A stretch of DNA of 64,000 nucleotides from Viscum album. Taxonomy: Eukaryota; Streptophyta; Magnoliopsida; Santalales; Viscaceae. The DNA is taken from positions 1,753,766,772 to 1,753,830,771 of the forward strand of contig OY728165.1 in assembly GCA_963277665.1 (NCBI GenBank). Reading direction: 5' to 3'. The translations under genes and the position numbers were made by a program. Positions 51,000-63,600 of the stretch are shown here, piece after piece; position 1 is the stretch's first letter, and the number at the start of each line of letters is the position of its first letter. The notes below the pieces were generated by a model. The model was not told the origin of the DNA. It worked only from the letters and a program-made list of their open reading frames with translations, and ran no database searches.

Positions 51000-52910
51000 C
51001 TACATTACATCAAAACCGTATGCATCCTTCTCCCCATCATCAGATAACTCATCATCAGGATCAGCTGACTCCCATTCAGAAGATTCGTATTTTCGCATCA
51101 TCTCATGGTACATATTTTTCCTCCGAAGCATTTCCTCAGACAACTTCTCTTTGACCGGCCATTTCCCACTGAATCCTTTGTCCCTCTTCGGGGACCCTCC
51201 CCTTCGTTTTCCACTGTACCCATTTGCAATGACATTTTCTTGTGAACCTAAAATATTGTGTGCAGACCTTGTCACCATTGGTTTGGGTAGATCCGTATAG
51301 TGTCTCCTTGGCTTCCTCATGCTTTGAGTTTTTTCTTTCACTTCTTTACTTAGGGTCTCATGAATTCCATTCTTCACAGCATCTTTGTAAGATTTTTTGT
51401 GACTGTGGAGCTCTTCTTCACAATCAGATCTATCCCCCCATAGCTTTTTATGAACCAAAGGGTGGTTGACATTTCCATCCTTCCCATCTTCCAGTTGAGA
51501 TATCTTGATTGTGTCATCAGTGCAGGGACTTTTACCTTTACCACTAAATCTGTCCAGGCCAGCAATGCCTTCTTTCTCTACAATTTCATCTGCCACTTCC
51601 ATATCTTTTGCCTCATTTGATCCAGCATCATCCAACACTGCAAATTTATTTGTAGAACAATTAAACATTTCATGAGAATTTACCTGCACGAGGACATCAG
51701 TTGTGTTCTTCTGTTCAGACACCAATTCCACAGGCTTAGAGTTGTCCAGCATCACAGCGCAACCCCAGCCCATATATTGTAAGTCAAACTCACCAGCCTT
51801 CATCTCCCCTTTATCAGGTTGTTCCATTACTTCTTTCCCCTTTCTGCTAGCCATATTCATGGAGCTCTCATTTAGCTGCATTGAATCTTCCATAACTATG
51901 TTATTTTCATTCGGCAATTCTCCTGATTGGGTCTCCTACCCCACACACATTTTTAAAGAAACCTCTACAAGGACCTGATTATTAATCAAATCATCTACCA
52001 CTAGGGCCAATATAATTTCAGATACCCCTGGATTAAGACCTGTTTGATGCTGAACCATATCATCAACCTCCGGGACCAATCCAGTTTCAGATGCCCCTGG
52101 ATTCAGATCTTCTTGAGTTTGAACCATATAATCATTGCCAGTATTATTAGGCACACCCGAATCGGAAGCTGGAAGATTTCTTCGGCACTTAACTGTTTCA
52201 TGAACCTGCTTCCAACAGTTGGAACAAAACGGAATCCAAGTTTCATACAGAATTTTTTGAGCGTACCTGTATTATCCTTCCACGATGATCCATTCATCCT
52301 CGGGCGGAACTATTGAGAGATCCATTTCAACACAGAGTCTCACAGTGGCAGGATTTGAAAAAGAAGCAGTTCTTTGATCACAGCAAATAAAACGTCCAAT
52401 GGAATTACCTATCGAGCGTTGAAGTCCTGGATTTTGAAAAGGGTTGGGAAGACCCGGCAACTGCAACCAGATTGCAGAGTTTGGAGAATCACGATACAAA
52501 TGGTTTTCAAAGGTCCATCGAAGAAGATGGAAACTAGAATCCATCTTACATCGAGACCAAGCCTTTCCCAAATCCTCATCATCCGAAAACAAAATGAGGA
52601 TTTGTCGCGTTCCATGAATTCCAACACGCGCAAAATTCTTGAGCCCCCATTTTTCATTTATAAACTTACCGAAATCCTCCAAAAGTGGACGCCTTCTCAC
52701 AAACCTTGCAATTAGGGAATTTGAAAGCAGCGCCAAAGCCTCATAGAATTCCTGTAACGTAACTGGAACAACGGGTTGACCCGAGATGCATCCGGGGACC
52801 TTCGGGGATACATTGATAGTCAGAAAGAGGAAGCCTGTGGCCAGCGGGAGTTGGAAAGCACCATCACCGCACTTCCCAAATTCAAGCGCAGGAGAAGACG
52901 ATAATGAATA
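51000..52910 (-). pseudogene. LINE (L1-type) ORF1: DUF4283 plus zinc knuckle, two internal stops
   Basis: One frame runs 637 codons from 52910 to the stop at 51000, broken only by TAA (52272-52274) and TAG (51936-51938), both explicable by C-to-T change. The N-terminal third (52910-52275) has the DUF4283 pattern of plant L1 ORF1 proteins: FYEALALLSNSLIARFVRRR, GIHGTRQILILF, PIWLQLPGLP-like AIWLQLPGLP and MDLSIVPPEDEWIIVEG. A perfect CX2CX4HX4C knuckle (CSNCWKQVHETVKC) follows at 52185-52226. The last 305 codons are open, polar and Lys/Glu-rich, with an acidic tail. ORF1 proteins bind LINE RNA. No ATG lies before the frame's upstream stop at 52911, where the repeat junction falls, so the start is lost. 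No ORF2 follows on this strand. Base composition and CpG content are clearly higher than in neighbours. Confidence 0.85.
52185..52226 (-). other. CCHC zinc knuckle of ORF1
   Basis: CSNCWKQVHETVKC gives exact CX2CX4HX4C spacing with all four metal ligands. This is the nucleic-acid-binding knuckle found after DUF4283 in plant LINE ORF1 proteins. It lies in the same frame as both flanking segments. Confidence 0.9.
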
Positions 52911-54859
52911 TTATGGATAGTTAATCCCAAATTTACCTGAATTTCCATACGAGTATAATAGCGAAGAAATGATGAAAAACAAGGATATGTATGCTCATGA
53001 ACATCGAAAACGAATCTCAAAACACGTCAAGAAGGTTATAAATTACCATAATAAAATTATAAATAATAAAATACATTTATGGATGTTTATGAAATAATTA
53101 ATTAATTTATTTATCTTATTATTCAGTAAATTATGATCAATCAGAGAACAGATTTATACATAAGGTAAGGTTTTATTTCTGAATGCCCATTTTTAATTCG
53201 AGTTACGCTTTTCCTATAATTACCCAAATGATTTTCTTTATTTTTATGTAAATAATATAAATTAGGTGTAAATGTTCCGAACCCATGTATGTTGATCATT
53301 TATTCTTTTTAATATTAAATACATGTTTTATAAGTTTCTTTTTCCAATTCCTCCTCATTAGCATGCCCGAATTAAGGGAAATTTCCAATTTCATAGCCTT
53401 TATCAAGTACCATCCATAATATTTTTTATGAAATTAATATTGTTTCTTAAATTTCTCTTTTTATCACGAAAATATATCACAGTTCATTTTTTTTTGAAAA
53501 TAATATATCCATTTCTTTTTTAAATATAGTTTAATATTTTCCCTTAAACTACACCAAAGAATATAAATTCTATTATTTCATGAAACACATATTACATGTT
53601 GGATGTCACTAATGCCACAAAAATAATTTAGTTGTCCATTAGATTTATTTTCAAGTATATAAATCATTAAAATATTATTTTATGAAAAAAAAAATGATTT
53701 TATATAATAACCCTTCTTTCCAATGCAAATTGAGAATTTCAAATCTCATTTAAATATCTATGAGGTAAATGTATAATTAACCATTTATTCCTTGTGTTTG
53801 GTTTCTGTACTACCATTGATATATAATATCATGATTCATATTATCTAAATGATATTATCATTTTCTTTTAATACTATTAATTCATATATATTTTGATATA
53901 AATGTTTTAACGTGTTATGGGACACTTTGGAAAGTTTAGTGAAAATATTCATGAAGAACATTTTAATGATATCATTTAATTGTATCTACATATATATAAT
54001 ATAAATAATTGAATATAATACTCAATATGGGTATTTTGACATGTAATATTGTTCATGAATTGAATCTATATATAAATAATGTTTTGGAATTCCAGTGATT
54101 GGTGGGACATGCAATAGTCCAGTGATGCATTGAAATGTCTCGTGAGACAACACAGTTAGTGAAAACACTTTATGTTTATTTCCAAGAAGAATAAGATGGT
54201 TTTCTATCTACAAAAATATACCATCATGATGGTAAAATGGTTCATGTATCTTATACAAGCATTACAATAAATAATCAATTTTTAATTTAGAATTTATTTA
54301 TTATTTTCCATGTAGTTTTTATTTTGAAAAAAATCTATGGTTTCATTTTAAATATAAGGGTGTAGATGGAATGTATTTTTTATTTTATTTACCTTTCCAT
54401 AATTTCTATTCCTTATTGTATATTCATCATTTATTATTTCATCATATAACTCTAATTAACCATTTCAGATCACCATTTTACTGGTTTTCATACCCTAGGT
54501 TGAGAAGATGAAATATTTGAATATGTGATATGATGTACTTTATATTCATTTATCATTTTTTGTGTTAAATTATCAATGTAATACAGTCTCATCGAATGTA
54601 TATAGTTCTTCAAGACTTCCAAACTTATGTATCCTTAGTGATATGATCTCTGGTATCTGGGTAATTATAATAATATAACCACCAACTCTGGGATACTCAG
54701 GTATGTGTTGTACCTGTTGGTATTTGATCATGTTCAGTAGAAATTTTGTAAACTAGACTAGGTAAAATAACCATATGATAAAATTTAAGAATATTCAAAA
54801 ATAAAATCATAGAATTTGTTTTTGGGAGAGATAATGTTTCTCTTAATGTAAATACTTCC

Positions 54860-55600
54860 ATTTTTGGATACTACAAGTTGACGTTGTTCAGGGATAAATT
54901 TTATTAAGGGTAACAATTTTAAAAGTAATTTCGATCATGAATTTCATAACCTGAAAATATATAACAGTTGCGATAAATGTGAAAAAGAAGAACATTTCTA
55001 ATATTCAAGAGTTTACTCTTAAAATCAATGTCCATGCCATCTGGCATGCTTCTCTAACAAATAACCACATATGGTTATTCTAGAAGACAGATGTATCACT
55101 TGATTTGATCTAATTATGGGACCAACATATCATGGAAGAGGTATCGAGTGAAGGTAGATATTTGTTTAAGTCCATCATTTACGGATGTTGCGATTCTCAC
55201 AAAAGAAAGGTGATGTGGTCGATGATGAATGTGTTATACCCATGTGACCATCCATGGCTGGTGGGAGGGGATTTTATTACTGTTTCAAATCTTAACAAGA
55301 ATAAGGGTAGGGGTGATTTCTTGAGGTGGTCTAGTATGTCTTTCATGTAGTTTATGGTTGGAAAGGGGATGATGGAAATGTGGAATTATGGTGATCCTTT
55401 CAACTAGTGCAACAATAGAATGGGGATAACTGATGATGGAGTAGACTCAATTAGTGCATTGCCAAAAATCACGACATCACTAAGTTCCCACACATGATGG
55501 ATATCCACATGACCTGCAACATTTCCAACCACTCTCTGGTACTGTTATCTCTTCATAGGACAGACGAAATGTAGGTTCACTTCATGTTTTCCAGTTAGTG
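54860..55600 (+). pseudogene. LINE ORF2 endonuclease domain
   Basis: Blocks: NNHIWLF.KTDVSLDLI near 55060; EEVSSEGRYLFKSIIYGCCD from 55135; RKVMWSMMNVLYPCDHPWLV then GGDFITVSN at 55204-55290. WLVGGDF matches the 'PWLLGGDFN' motif of the AP-endonuclease domain that nicks target DNA; the Asp is kept and the following Asn is changed to Ile. Near 55510, CNISNHSLVL matches the 'SDH.PLL' motif with Asp replaced by Asn. An open run of 72 codons covers the centre; the rest needs frame changes. Confidence 0.85.
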
Positions 55601-56380
55601 GGTGTGTATCCCAGACTACCATTGCGTGTCGTTGAAGGCCAAGAATGAACCGTATAAGGTCCACTCATGGTTGGATTACTACTCCATGCTATGTAGGTTG
55701 AATAAGGAACTCATGTTATGGGCTAGATCCTAGCAACCAATTGATCGGGATATGGATGCACTTAAATAGGACATCGAGATTCTGGATGCCAGTATCAAGG
55801 AAATATTGGATGAAGTGGTGTTTGATGAACTCACAGTGAAGAAATAATCATGGAAGGTGATGTTTACTTCTTAATAATGAAAGGTGAGAGAATATTCTAG
55901 GTCTAATTGGCTCAATGAAGGAGACAAGAACACGACATACTTTGATGCATGAAATAGGTAGAGGAGGCGGATTTTGAAACCCAACATGGTTATGAAGTTT
56001 GGAATGTACACAGGTGACAAGGTGTTGGTCGGTGCATAGTCTTATATTGTTTTAAATACCTACTTCTGGGAATGAAAAAGAATATTCCTCAGGGGTATCC
56101 TTTGGGTAAGGATAAGCTTTTGGAAGGGATTCTGAATCTGGTTTCTTCTCAAGATAAATCACATCTTGAGGGTGTTCCTGAGGAAGAGGAGGTGTATCCG
56201 GACATGTGGAATCAGTATCCTGAAATCATAGTTGTACCAGATGGTTTCCTGGGCACATTTAATAGATGTTCCAGTGAGGATTTAAAATGGGATAATATTA
56301 TTTCCATCCAGGACTTCTTCCGAGGGGGTGGCCATCCTAGATCGCGTCAGCGACTACTGTGATTCTCTTGCTAATGAACA
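55601..56380 (+). pseudogene. LINE ORF2 linker between endonuclease and RT
   Basis: Near 55890-56010 the frame reads SNWLNEGDKNTTYFDA then RRRILKPNMV, matching the conserved LINE linker 'S.WL.EGD.NT.FFH....RR..N.I'. The following open run of 96 codons (56072-56362) continues the linker towards the RT. It includes stops in every frame between segments. Confidence 0.75.
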
Positions 56381-57440
56381 AAGACCCATATTCCCTCATC
56401 CATTACATGCCTATGAGCATGTGAAACAATATTTATAATGTCTTATAATGTATTATCAATCAGAGGTCGTCTTGTATTCTCCCTCAGTGTGAATCCTTAG
56501 AGCAGTAAGGATTTGTTGAAGGATGCTCATTTCAGGGGGCTATGGGGATGGAACATGAGATGATGAGATATTTGATTACGAAATATTGTGGCTGTAATAT
56601 GGCTATTAAGATCTATATGAATAAGGCTTATGATAATATGGAGTGGGGGTTTATTAATAGGGTTCTCACCAGGATGTGGATCTCTAATTGTGCATGGGAA
56701 ATCATCTTCAGGTTTTTTTCTCACTGTGAATGGTGATGTATTTTATGGGGAGATCAGATGGATTCATTAAGACTGTTTGTGGGATTCAAGAAGGTGATAT
56801 ATAATCACTGAGAATATTTATCCTAATTCAGGAATTTATTAGTATGATTATTAATAATGGATTAAATATTGGTGAGATTCTCCCAAAACCTAGGATGTAT
56901 AGCCTCCCCCCAAATTCACATTAGATGTATACTGCCGACACGATAATATTCAAGAATTTCGGGGTGAGGTCTATCAAGGTGCTTAACAAGATCCTGGTTG
57001 AGTACTTCAACTAGAGTGGGAAAATCAATAATAAGTATGAGAGTATTTTCTATATTTCTAACTATTGTGCATTAATCAAGGTTGAAAGGACAAGCATCGA
57101 GTTTTTCCTAGGGATAGTTTATTTTCTGATGGATTTTCTCAGTACCCCAGTATCCCTAGGAAGAATGAAAACCAAGGACTTCGACAGAGTGGTGACTAAG
57201 ATTAAGGACAGAATTTTGAATTGGAATACCCATTTCTTATCTTTTAGAGGGTGGATCAATATTTTGAATAGTGTATTGTCAGCTATATTGATTCATGCTA
57301 TGGTGTCTACCAATGTGACAAAGTTGTTTATTAGGTTCATTGATGTAATCCTTGTGATTTTTATTTGGGATTTGTTATCCAAGGGTATGAGGCAATGGGT
57401 GTCAGGGAATAATATGGAATGGCCCTTTAGCTAAATAGGA
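56381..57440 (+). pseudogene. LINE ORF2 reverse transcriptase
   Basis: MAIKIYMNKAYDNMEWGFIN at 56598-56657 matches the LINE RT motif 'A.K.D..KAYD.+EW.FL', with the first catalytic Asp replaced by Tyr. DRVVTKIKDRILNWNTHFLS and FRGWINILNSVLSAILIHAM at 57188-57300 match the thumb region 'L..K+..RL..W....LS..GR..LI.SVL..I..+'. The second catalytic block (FADD) is degraded, seen only as a TADT-like segment near 56930. Inactive. Confidence 0.85.
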
Positions 57441-58440
57441 ATCATCATCAAGAACCTTGTGCCTACAATTCATGTCGTGCATGTGAAGCCTGCATGGGAA
57501 ATCATTGAAAAATGCACCAAAAGGGGGAAGAATATGTCTCTATGATACAAGGAAGGTGTTTCACCCCCATTGACCAAGGGGTCATCGATGTTTTCCTCAT
57601 TATAAATAATCATCCCAACTCGCCTTACACACTCACAATTAATTATTCGTGGGGTTCAAATTCTCTATTGGTGTCACAACTGGTCATGTAGTGTTCTAGA
57701 ATATCTGGGATGTCCGGCCCCACGATCTCCTTCAAGAAGGAAAGCATGAATCCTCTATTTTTCTGGTCGGTCATGGACACACCTCATCATGTGGTGTTTT
57801 ATTTTGTTCTTATTAACTCTAAGCAAGACAAATGCTTCTAAATCCATTCCACCATGGGTAAGTTCAACTAGAAGTATTTCCATAGGAGTAACATTACATA
57901 CGGGAAACATGAGGGATGGAACAGTGTGGAATGGGGCCTCAAAATTCCGACTAAACTAAACTTCTTTAAATGGAGGATCCGGTATAATTCCATACCCATT
58001 GAGGATAATAGAAAATGTTTAGGAATTATCAGGGATTTAAGCTATCATTTTTTGTGAATAATCAGGAAGAGAGCATGAACCATATCTTCTTCGAGGTTGA
58101 ATGGGACTATTAGTGTGGGGATACTTTGGTGAGTTCATAGGGTACTCTTGCATAGATGATAACAATGAGTGAGTCATTGAGTAATCGTTCTAGTAGATCA
58201 ATGGTAATGGAATGGAGGATGAGATGTGCACTGACATTTACAATGTGGGATGATGGGATTTATGGAAGGTAAGGAATCGATCCATGTCTGAGGGAATTTC
58301 TTCTACAGGTAGAGCGGTTGTGGCCAGAACTTGATTTATTTTGATTGAATTGTTTGGTCTTGTTGGTATTCGTATGGAGGCCAAATATCTTCACTAGTTG
58401 CTGGCATTGTAGACTGAGGTTCGACAGCCTGTATCTAGGG
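57441..58440 (+). pseudogene. LINE ORF2 zf-RVT region
   Basis: Near 57920-58110 the frames give SVEWGLKIPTKLNFFKWRIR, then SIPIEDNRK, then ESMNHIFFEVEWD, matching the zf-RVT pattern 'W....P.K...F.W......LP....L........C..C....E...H.F..C'. The last Cys is replaced by Val/Glu context, and the CXXC is not seen. Minus-strand open frames at 58260-58648 are shadows of this and the RNase H region. Confidence 0.7.
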
Positions 58441-59050
58441 TCTAGGGGATATGTATCAACTGGGTTCCACCAAAGGTTGGTCTCAAGCTTAATATTGATG
58501 ATTCTGGTGTAATGCGTGACATGTGAGTATGAGTGGTTCTGGGGGACCATAGAGGGAGTGTGGTGCTGGCTTTCACAACCCATTTTGGAAGTTGTAATTC
58601 TATTTGAGTGGACGGTCTTGAGGCTCTTATAGGACTACCCATCTGCAATCAGAGGGACATTATCATTTCCCAACTAGATATGGACTCCATGGTTTTTCAA
58701 GATACTTTTCTTGGTAAAGGTACCCCTCCCTAGTAAATTACCTATACTATTAGAAAACACTAGGATTTCCATAACAACAATGTTTGAGTCACCCATACTT
58801 GGTGTGAGGGGAACAAAGAGGTGGACTACCTGGACACTCTTTCAATCCTCATAATACCAGTTCTTTTCCTCTATAATATTTCTCATTTTAAACCAAATAG
58901 TGTGAAATTGATTCGAGGTGATGCCCATGGCCTTCATTATTTGTGTCCTCCTAGGTGGGGTGACATATTCCTTCTATAGTCCCATTTGGAAGAAAAATAT
59001 CAATGTTGGATGGATTATACATTATGTTTCATAATTTTATGACCTAATAT
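58441..59050 (+). pseudogene. LINE ORF2 RNase H domain and C terminus
   Basis: INWVPPKVGLKLNIDDSGV at 58456-58512 matches the plant LINE RNase H start 'W..P..GW.KLN.DGS', with the catalytic Asp kept. VVLGDHRGSVVLAF at about 58530 matches 'V.RD..G....AF', and VDGLEALIGL near 58610 matches '.EL.AL..GL'. RNase H at the end of ORF2 is typical of a plant L1 subset. The C-terminal reading fades out by about 59000. Confidence 0.82.
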
Positions 59051-60639
59051 TGTGTATTTTTTTTAGAAATGGAACCTTGTATATAAAATATGAACCTCAT
59101 AAATTAATGTGATATGAAGAGTAAGAATGTTAATGTCTTTTATAGGATTTTCCCAATCATTCATAGGGAAGTAGTCTCACAAATATTAAAATAATATGTG
59201 GAAATAATATCATGATCTAGAAATATAGATAAATAATAATCCATGTCATACCACATCAAAGGGAAGCAAGAGAATAAGAGGGTAGTTTAGAAAAATATTG
59301 ATAAAGAGAAGAAGGGAATGTTGTATTTCCCAACATGTGATAATTATGTAAAGAAACACCTTGGTATATTCTTAAGAGAAAAATATTATTATATATGTGT
59401 AGAGAGAAGGGACACCAAGATTTTGATTATAAATGAAATATAGAAACTATCCAATGATTCAATTACACGGATATGGAGATCTACGAAAATCAATGTCCCA
59501 AGCATCAAATGAATACACCCAAATTGATGTTATTGTATCATGGTCAATATTATTCTATGACCATAAATAATAAGAATGATTATTCAATGAGTGTTTAGAT
59601 TCTATAAAAATGTTAATGTTATTGTTATAAGAATCATGAGATATATTAGGATTGTAAAATTTTACTTCTTCTTTAATGAATTGGAAGAATTCATATATAA
59701 CAATGGTTTAAATGAGGTGAAGGTATTCATATATTTTGTATGTGAAAAACGAGCAACATTATTTGGGGTAATATTATGTTGTTTTGATTTCTGGAATTAA
59801 GTGACATTCCATTTATTTTTGGGATATTAATTTGGAATGTCATATTTTCAAGGAGTTTAATCATTAACTATTTATGGAATGGATTAAGTATATTATTGAT
59901 TAAGATTAATGTATGATTTATTATATTGGATAACTCATGGTAACCATCCTTGATTTAGTAAACATTTAATGGGTGAAGGAATGACATGCGGATATTATAA
60001 TTCAAAAATATCATTCAGGCATAATTTTTTTTGGAATATCCATATCTAGATTAATGAAATTGAGTGGAGATAGATCGATGAAACACCGAAGGATGAGATC
60101 ATGACATGGAAAAGGAATCACATGAGACTATTCTCTAAATTGGTATTCTATAATAGTAAAATAAACCCTAGACTATTGGAAAATTACTTTAGAATATAAA
60201 AAATGATATTCGGTTACTTTTCTTTCTAATGAATCAATGGTCTTTTAACCAATAACATGATTTTCAAATTTTTGGTCGTTGACATTGTAATTGGCATACA
60301 CTCTTTCTCATTCAATTATAACTTCATAGTCATATTAATCTTCTATATCCACATTATCACTTTCCACCAATTATGTCCCACTTGAAATATTAATTTTTTG
60401 GTGACCCTTTAATTTCCCATTACCTCTTATTAAGAGGATATTTTATTAACCCAATTTCTGATGTGGATTTCCCATAAAATAGATTTAAAATTTTAACCAT
60501 TTATTTTAAAAGTATAATTTCAAACTATCAAGATAGAATTTATTAAAGGTGAGGAAAATGTTACAGCCTAATATTTTATTGTATTTTTCTTTATAATTTT
60601 TATTTCATTGACAACATCGAATTTATATAACACCAACAT
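59051..60639. other. AT-rich stretch, no gene
   Basis: Unassigned sequence between the LINE end and repeat B. A 69-codon open run at 59591-59800 is hydrophobic and aromatic-rich with no family resemblance. No LTR ends, tandem repeats or tRNA are seen. Confidence 0.4.
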
Positions 60640-63600
60640 TAAAGGAGCAATGATATAATGTTACATATCATTATTTTAAAATAACCATTATAAATTAGAT
60701 TTTATATTTCAGGGAGTGAATTGTATTAACCATTTTTTTATATTTATATATCATATATTTAATCAAATGTTTTTTACATTCATCAAAATTATTTTGTAGG
60801 AATAAGATATGAATAATTCAAATTTTACACATTAAAAGGTTATAATTTTTTTAAACGTAGTTTTACTGGATTTTTATGGAACACTTAATTTGAAAATATA
60901 TTCTATAGCATTTATATATTTTATTTAATAATATAAAATTAATTTTTAATGTTGAATGTAAAAATTATCTGAGGGTGATTATTGGGTATTTTTCCAAAAA
61001 TACTTACTTTTCTTCTAAATAAGTGACAAATACATATTTTCATAAAACTGATATTTTCATTATATTAATAGTCTATTTATGATATGACCAATAACCATGA
61101 CTATTATATAATATCTAAAATTTAAGAATTTTATGAAGGATAGTATAATATAATTATATAATAGTACAGGTAAATAATAATTTTGAAAATGATATATTAT
61201 GTGTGGGTATTTTTATTAATCATAAATGTTTACTTACAATTTTATAATTAATATAATGATTTAAACGAAATTTTAATTTTTTTTAAATAGAATAAAAAAT
61301 TAATTTTGGGGGGGTCTTATTATTAAAATATAATTTTATGAGACTATAATCACTTTTTCATAATGTTACAATATTAATTATAATTTTAAATTATTTATTT
61401 TCTATGTAAATGAATTCTAAAATTAAATATTAAATTTACCATATTTAGAAAATTATTTTTATAAAATAGTGTTAATTTTTTAATTCTAAACAAAATAAAA
61501 TGGTAAGGGTGAATTCTTTTTATTGTTCTGAAATACTAGATTTTTTGTTAATAGTGAAGTACGCTAATTTACGATATATATACATTATTAGTTAAATACA
61601 TTATTCATTGACTCATATCTAATTTACGAACCATTATATTTGAATATACTTATCTTCATACTATATTTAGTAATGGAATCTTCAATATTTCTTATCGTGG
61701 GCTCAAATAATAAACTATTGACCAAATTAATCCAAAAAATACCCATCTCTTACACTATAAATATCACACCTCACCACCATTTCTCATCACACATAATAAG
61801 CATTGAAGATTGTCTAATTCTTGGAAAATAATCTTCCCATGGATATTCCTGACATCTATTATCCTTTCATTTGACCATAAGATGTATCCAAATCCGCTTA
61901 AGGAGGATCTCCTGGAGATGAATTCAAGAGGAAATACCATTTATCCTTCCCTTTCAATATCTTTCAATTTCATTTCATTTCATATACTTACCTGACATAC
62001 CCTATCCAAACTATATTATAACAAAAATATCATATATATAATAATATTTAATTAAATTAATGTAAAATATCTCTTTAAAACCCTTCTATTATTCCTTTTA
62101 TTCAAAAAAAATTAAAATATGGTTAGTGATGTGCTATTTTACCACCATCAGGACTAGGCATTTTCATTTTACATTACCTCCCATTATGTGGGTAATAAAT
62201 CCATTATTGTTGGTAATTTATATTTTATTATAAATATTAAAAGTCATATATTATTATTTTACTAGTATATATACATAATATTAATTATTAAAACAATACT
62301 AGTTTTTGATCATGGAAAATTCTAACAAATAAACTAATGAACATCATTATTTTTTTTCTCATGAATCATACTAATGTATATAAAAAATGATATATAATTT
62401 CATTTTATCTTATTTAATTTAAATAATATATTATCATTTCAATTCTGGAGAATTAATCCTATATTTACATGAACTTATATATATGTATACAAGTGATGCA
62501 ATATTGAAAACCCAGGACGAAAACTCTCCCGAACAACAAAAATGAATATTATAACTCATCATGTAGTCCATAAATGAATTTAATAAAATTATAATAAAAC
62601 AAATTATAATGATTTTTAAATTAATTAAATAATATATTTTATCTAAAAAACAGGGGCGCTAAGATCTTTTGTCGAACACATTTTTATCTAAGGTAATGGA
62701 TTCTCACTGAATATTCTTTTTTCAACAGGATTATTCTTTCTCTCTCATTACCCCAATGTAATTATTAATTATTTTATATAATTCTTATAAAATATTTTTA
62801 TATATACCAAAACCATGCATCTATATCATTTCATGTTTCATTTATGAGACATACAAGTTGTATAAGGTTTATTTTTCTATTCACCATGATAAACATTACT
62901 AAATTATGAGAAAATTCTTATTTCCTACCCATATTCAAGTACAATCCATAATCTGTTTTAAGTGACAAATATTTTTTCATAAATAACTATTTTGTTCATG
63001 AAAATATGAATTAGTAATTTTTTTTGTATAAAAACAAGTAATACTTTTTATATTTTAAACAGTCTTTAATATTTTTCCATAAACAACACTAAAGAGGCAC
63101 TATTATGATGTTTGATAAAAAAATTTTTACTCTTTGGACATCACATATGCCTCAAAAATAATTTAATTTACTTCCCTTTTATATTCTCGTATATAAATGT
63201 TTACAATATGATTTTAAGAAAATTAAAAAATATTTTACAAAAATGACTCTTCATTGAAATGTTTTAAAAAGTTTTTATTGTATTATTTTTACTTCTATAA
63301 GATAAATTCCTTGTTCACCATGTATTAATTTTTTGTGGGGTTTCCAATACCCTTTATAGATCATATCACGAGCCTTATTAATCTCATTTTATTCTATGAT
63401 TCTTTTAATTTTATTCCTTCATAGGGTTTATGATTTAAATGCTTCAATGTGGTATGGGACACTTTTGAATCATTAAAGAATATATTCCCCAAAAATTATT
63501 AATTGTCTCATTTAAATGTATCATCATTTATCTCAACATCATTTTTATAATATTATACACAATACTAATATTTTTATAAGTCATATATTCAGGAATTTAA

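Larger units (their letters stand above)
49380..54480 (+). repeat. Repeat A (direct copy of repeat B), carrying a LINE ORF1 island
   Basis: Two arms, 49380-50915 and 52905-54470, align collinearly with 60640-62210 and 62440-64000. Left-arm landmarks: GTTTTACCACC.TTTAATGG; a GAATTCAAGAGG..A..ACCATTTATCCTT segment (50627 / 61922); GTGATGT..A.TTTACCACCATCA (50828 / 62127). Right-arm landmarks: an AAGGTAA donor-like site at 53163 / 62692 and GTCTCGTGAGA (54137 / 63673). The arms are AT-rich and non-coding. The 1.9 kb between them is coding-like in A, whereas B has about 230 bp of AT-rich sequence there. The element type is not recognised. The left arm also has a short partial copy at 41.5-41.85 kb. 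Confidence 0.75.
54840..59050 (+). mobile_element. L1-type LINE, ORF2 only, heavily decayed
   Basis: A single + strand ORF2 with endonuclease, linker, reverse transcriptase, zf-RVT and RNase H in the standard plant L1 order. No ORF1 lies upstream in the same orientation; the sequence there is the right arm of repeat A. No clear poly(A) tail or target-site duplication was seen at either end, so limits are set by homology. Stops are frequent and CpG is rare, so it is much older than the ORF1 island. Confidence 0.88.

Noticed and set aside
51000..54860. Twin-priming inversion of one LINE (ORF1 inverted relative to ORF2)
   Set aside because: Nearly 2 kb of repeat-A arm, also present in copy B, separates them, and decay levels differ greatly.
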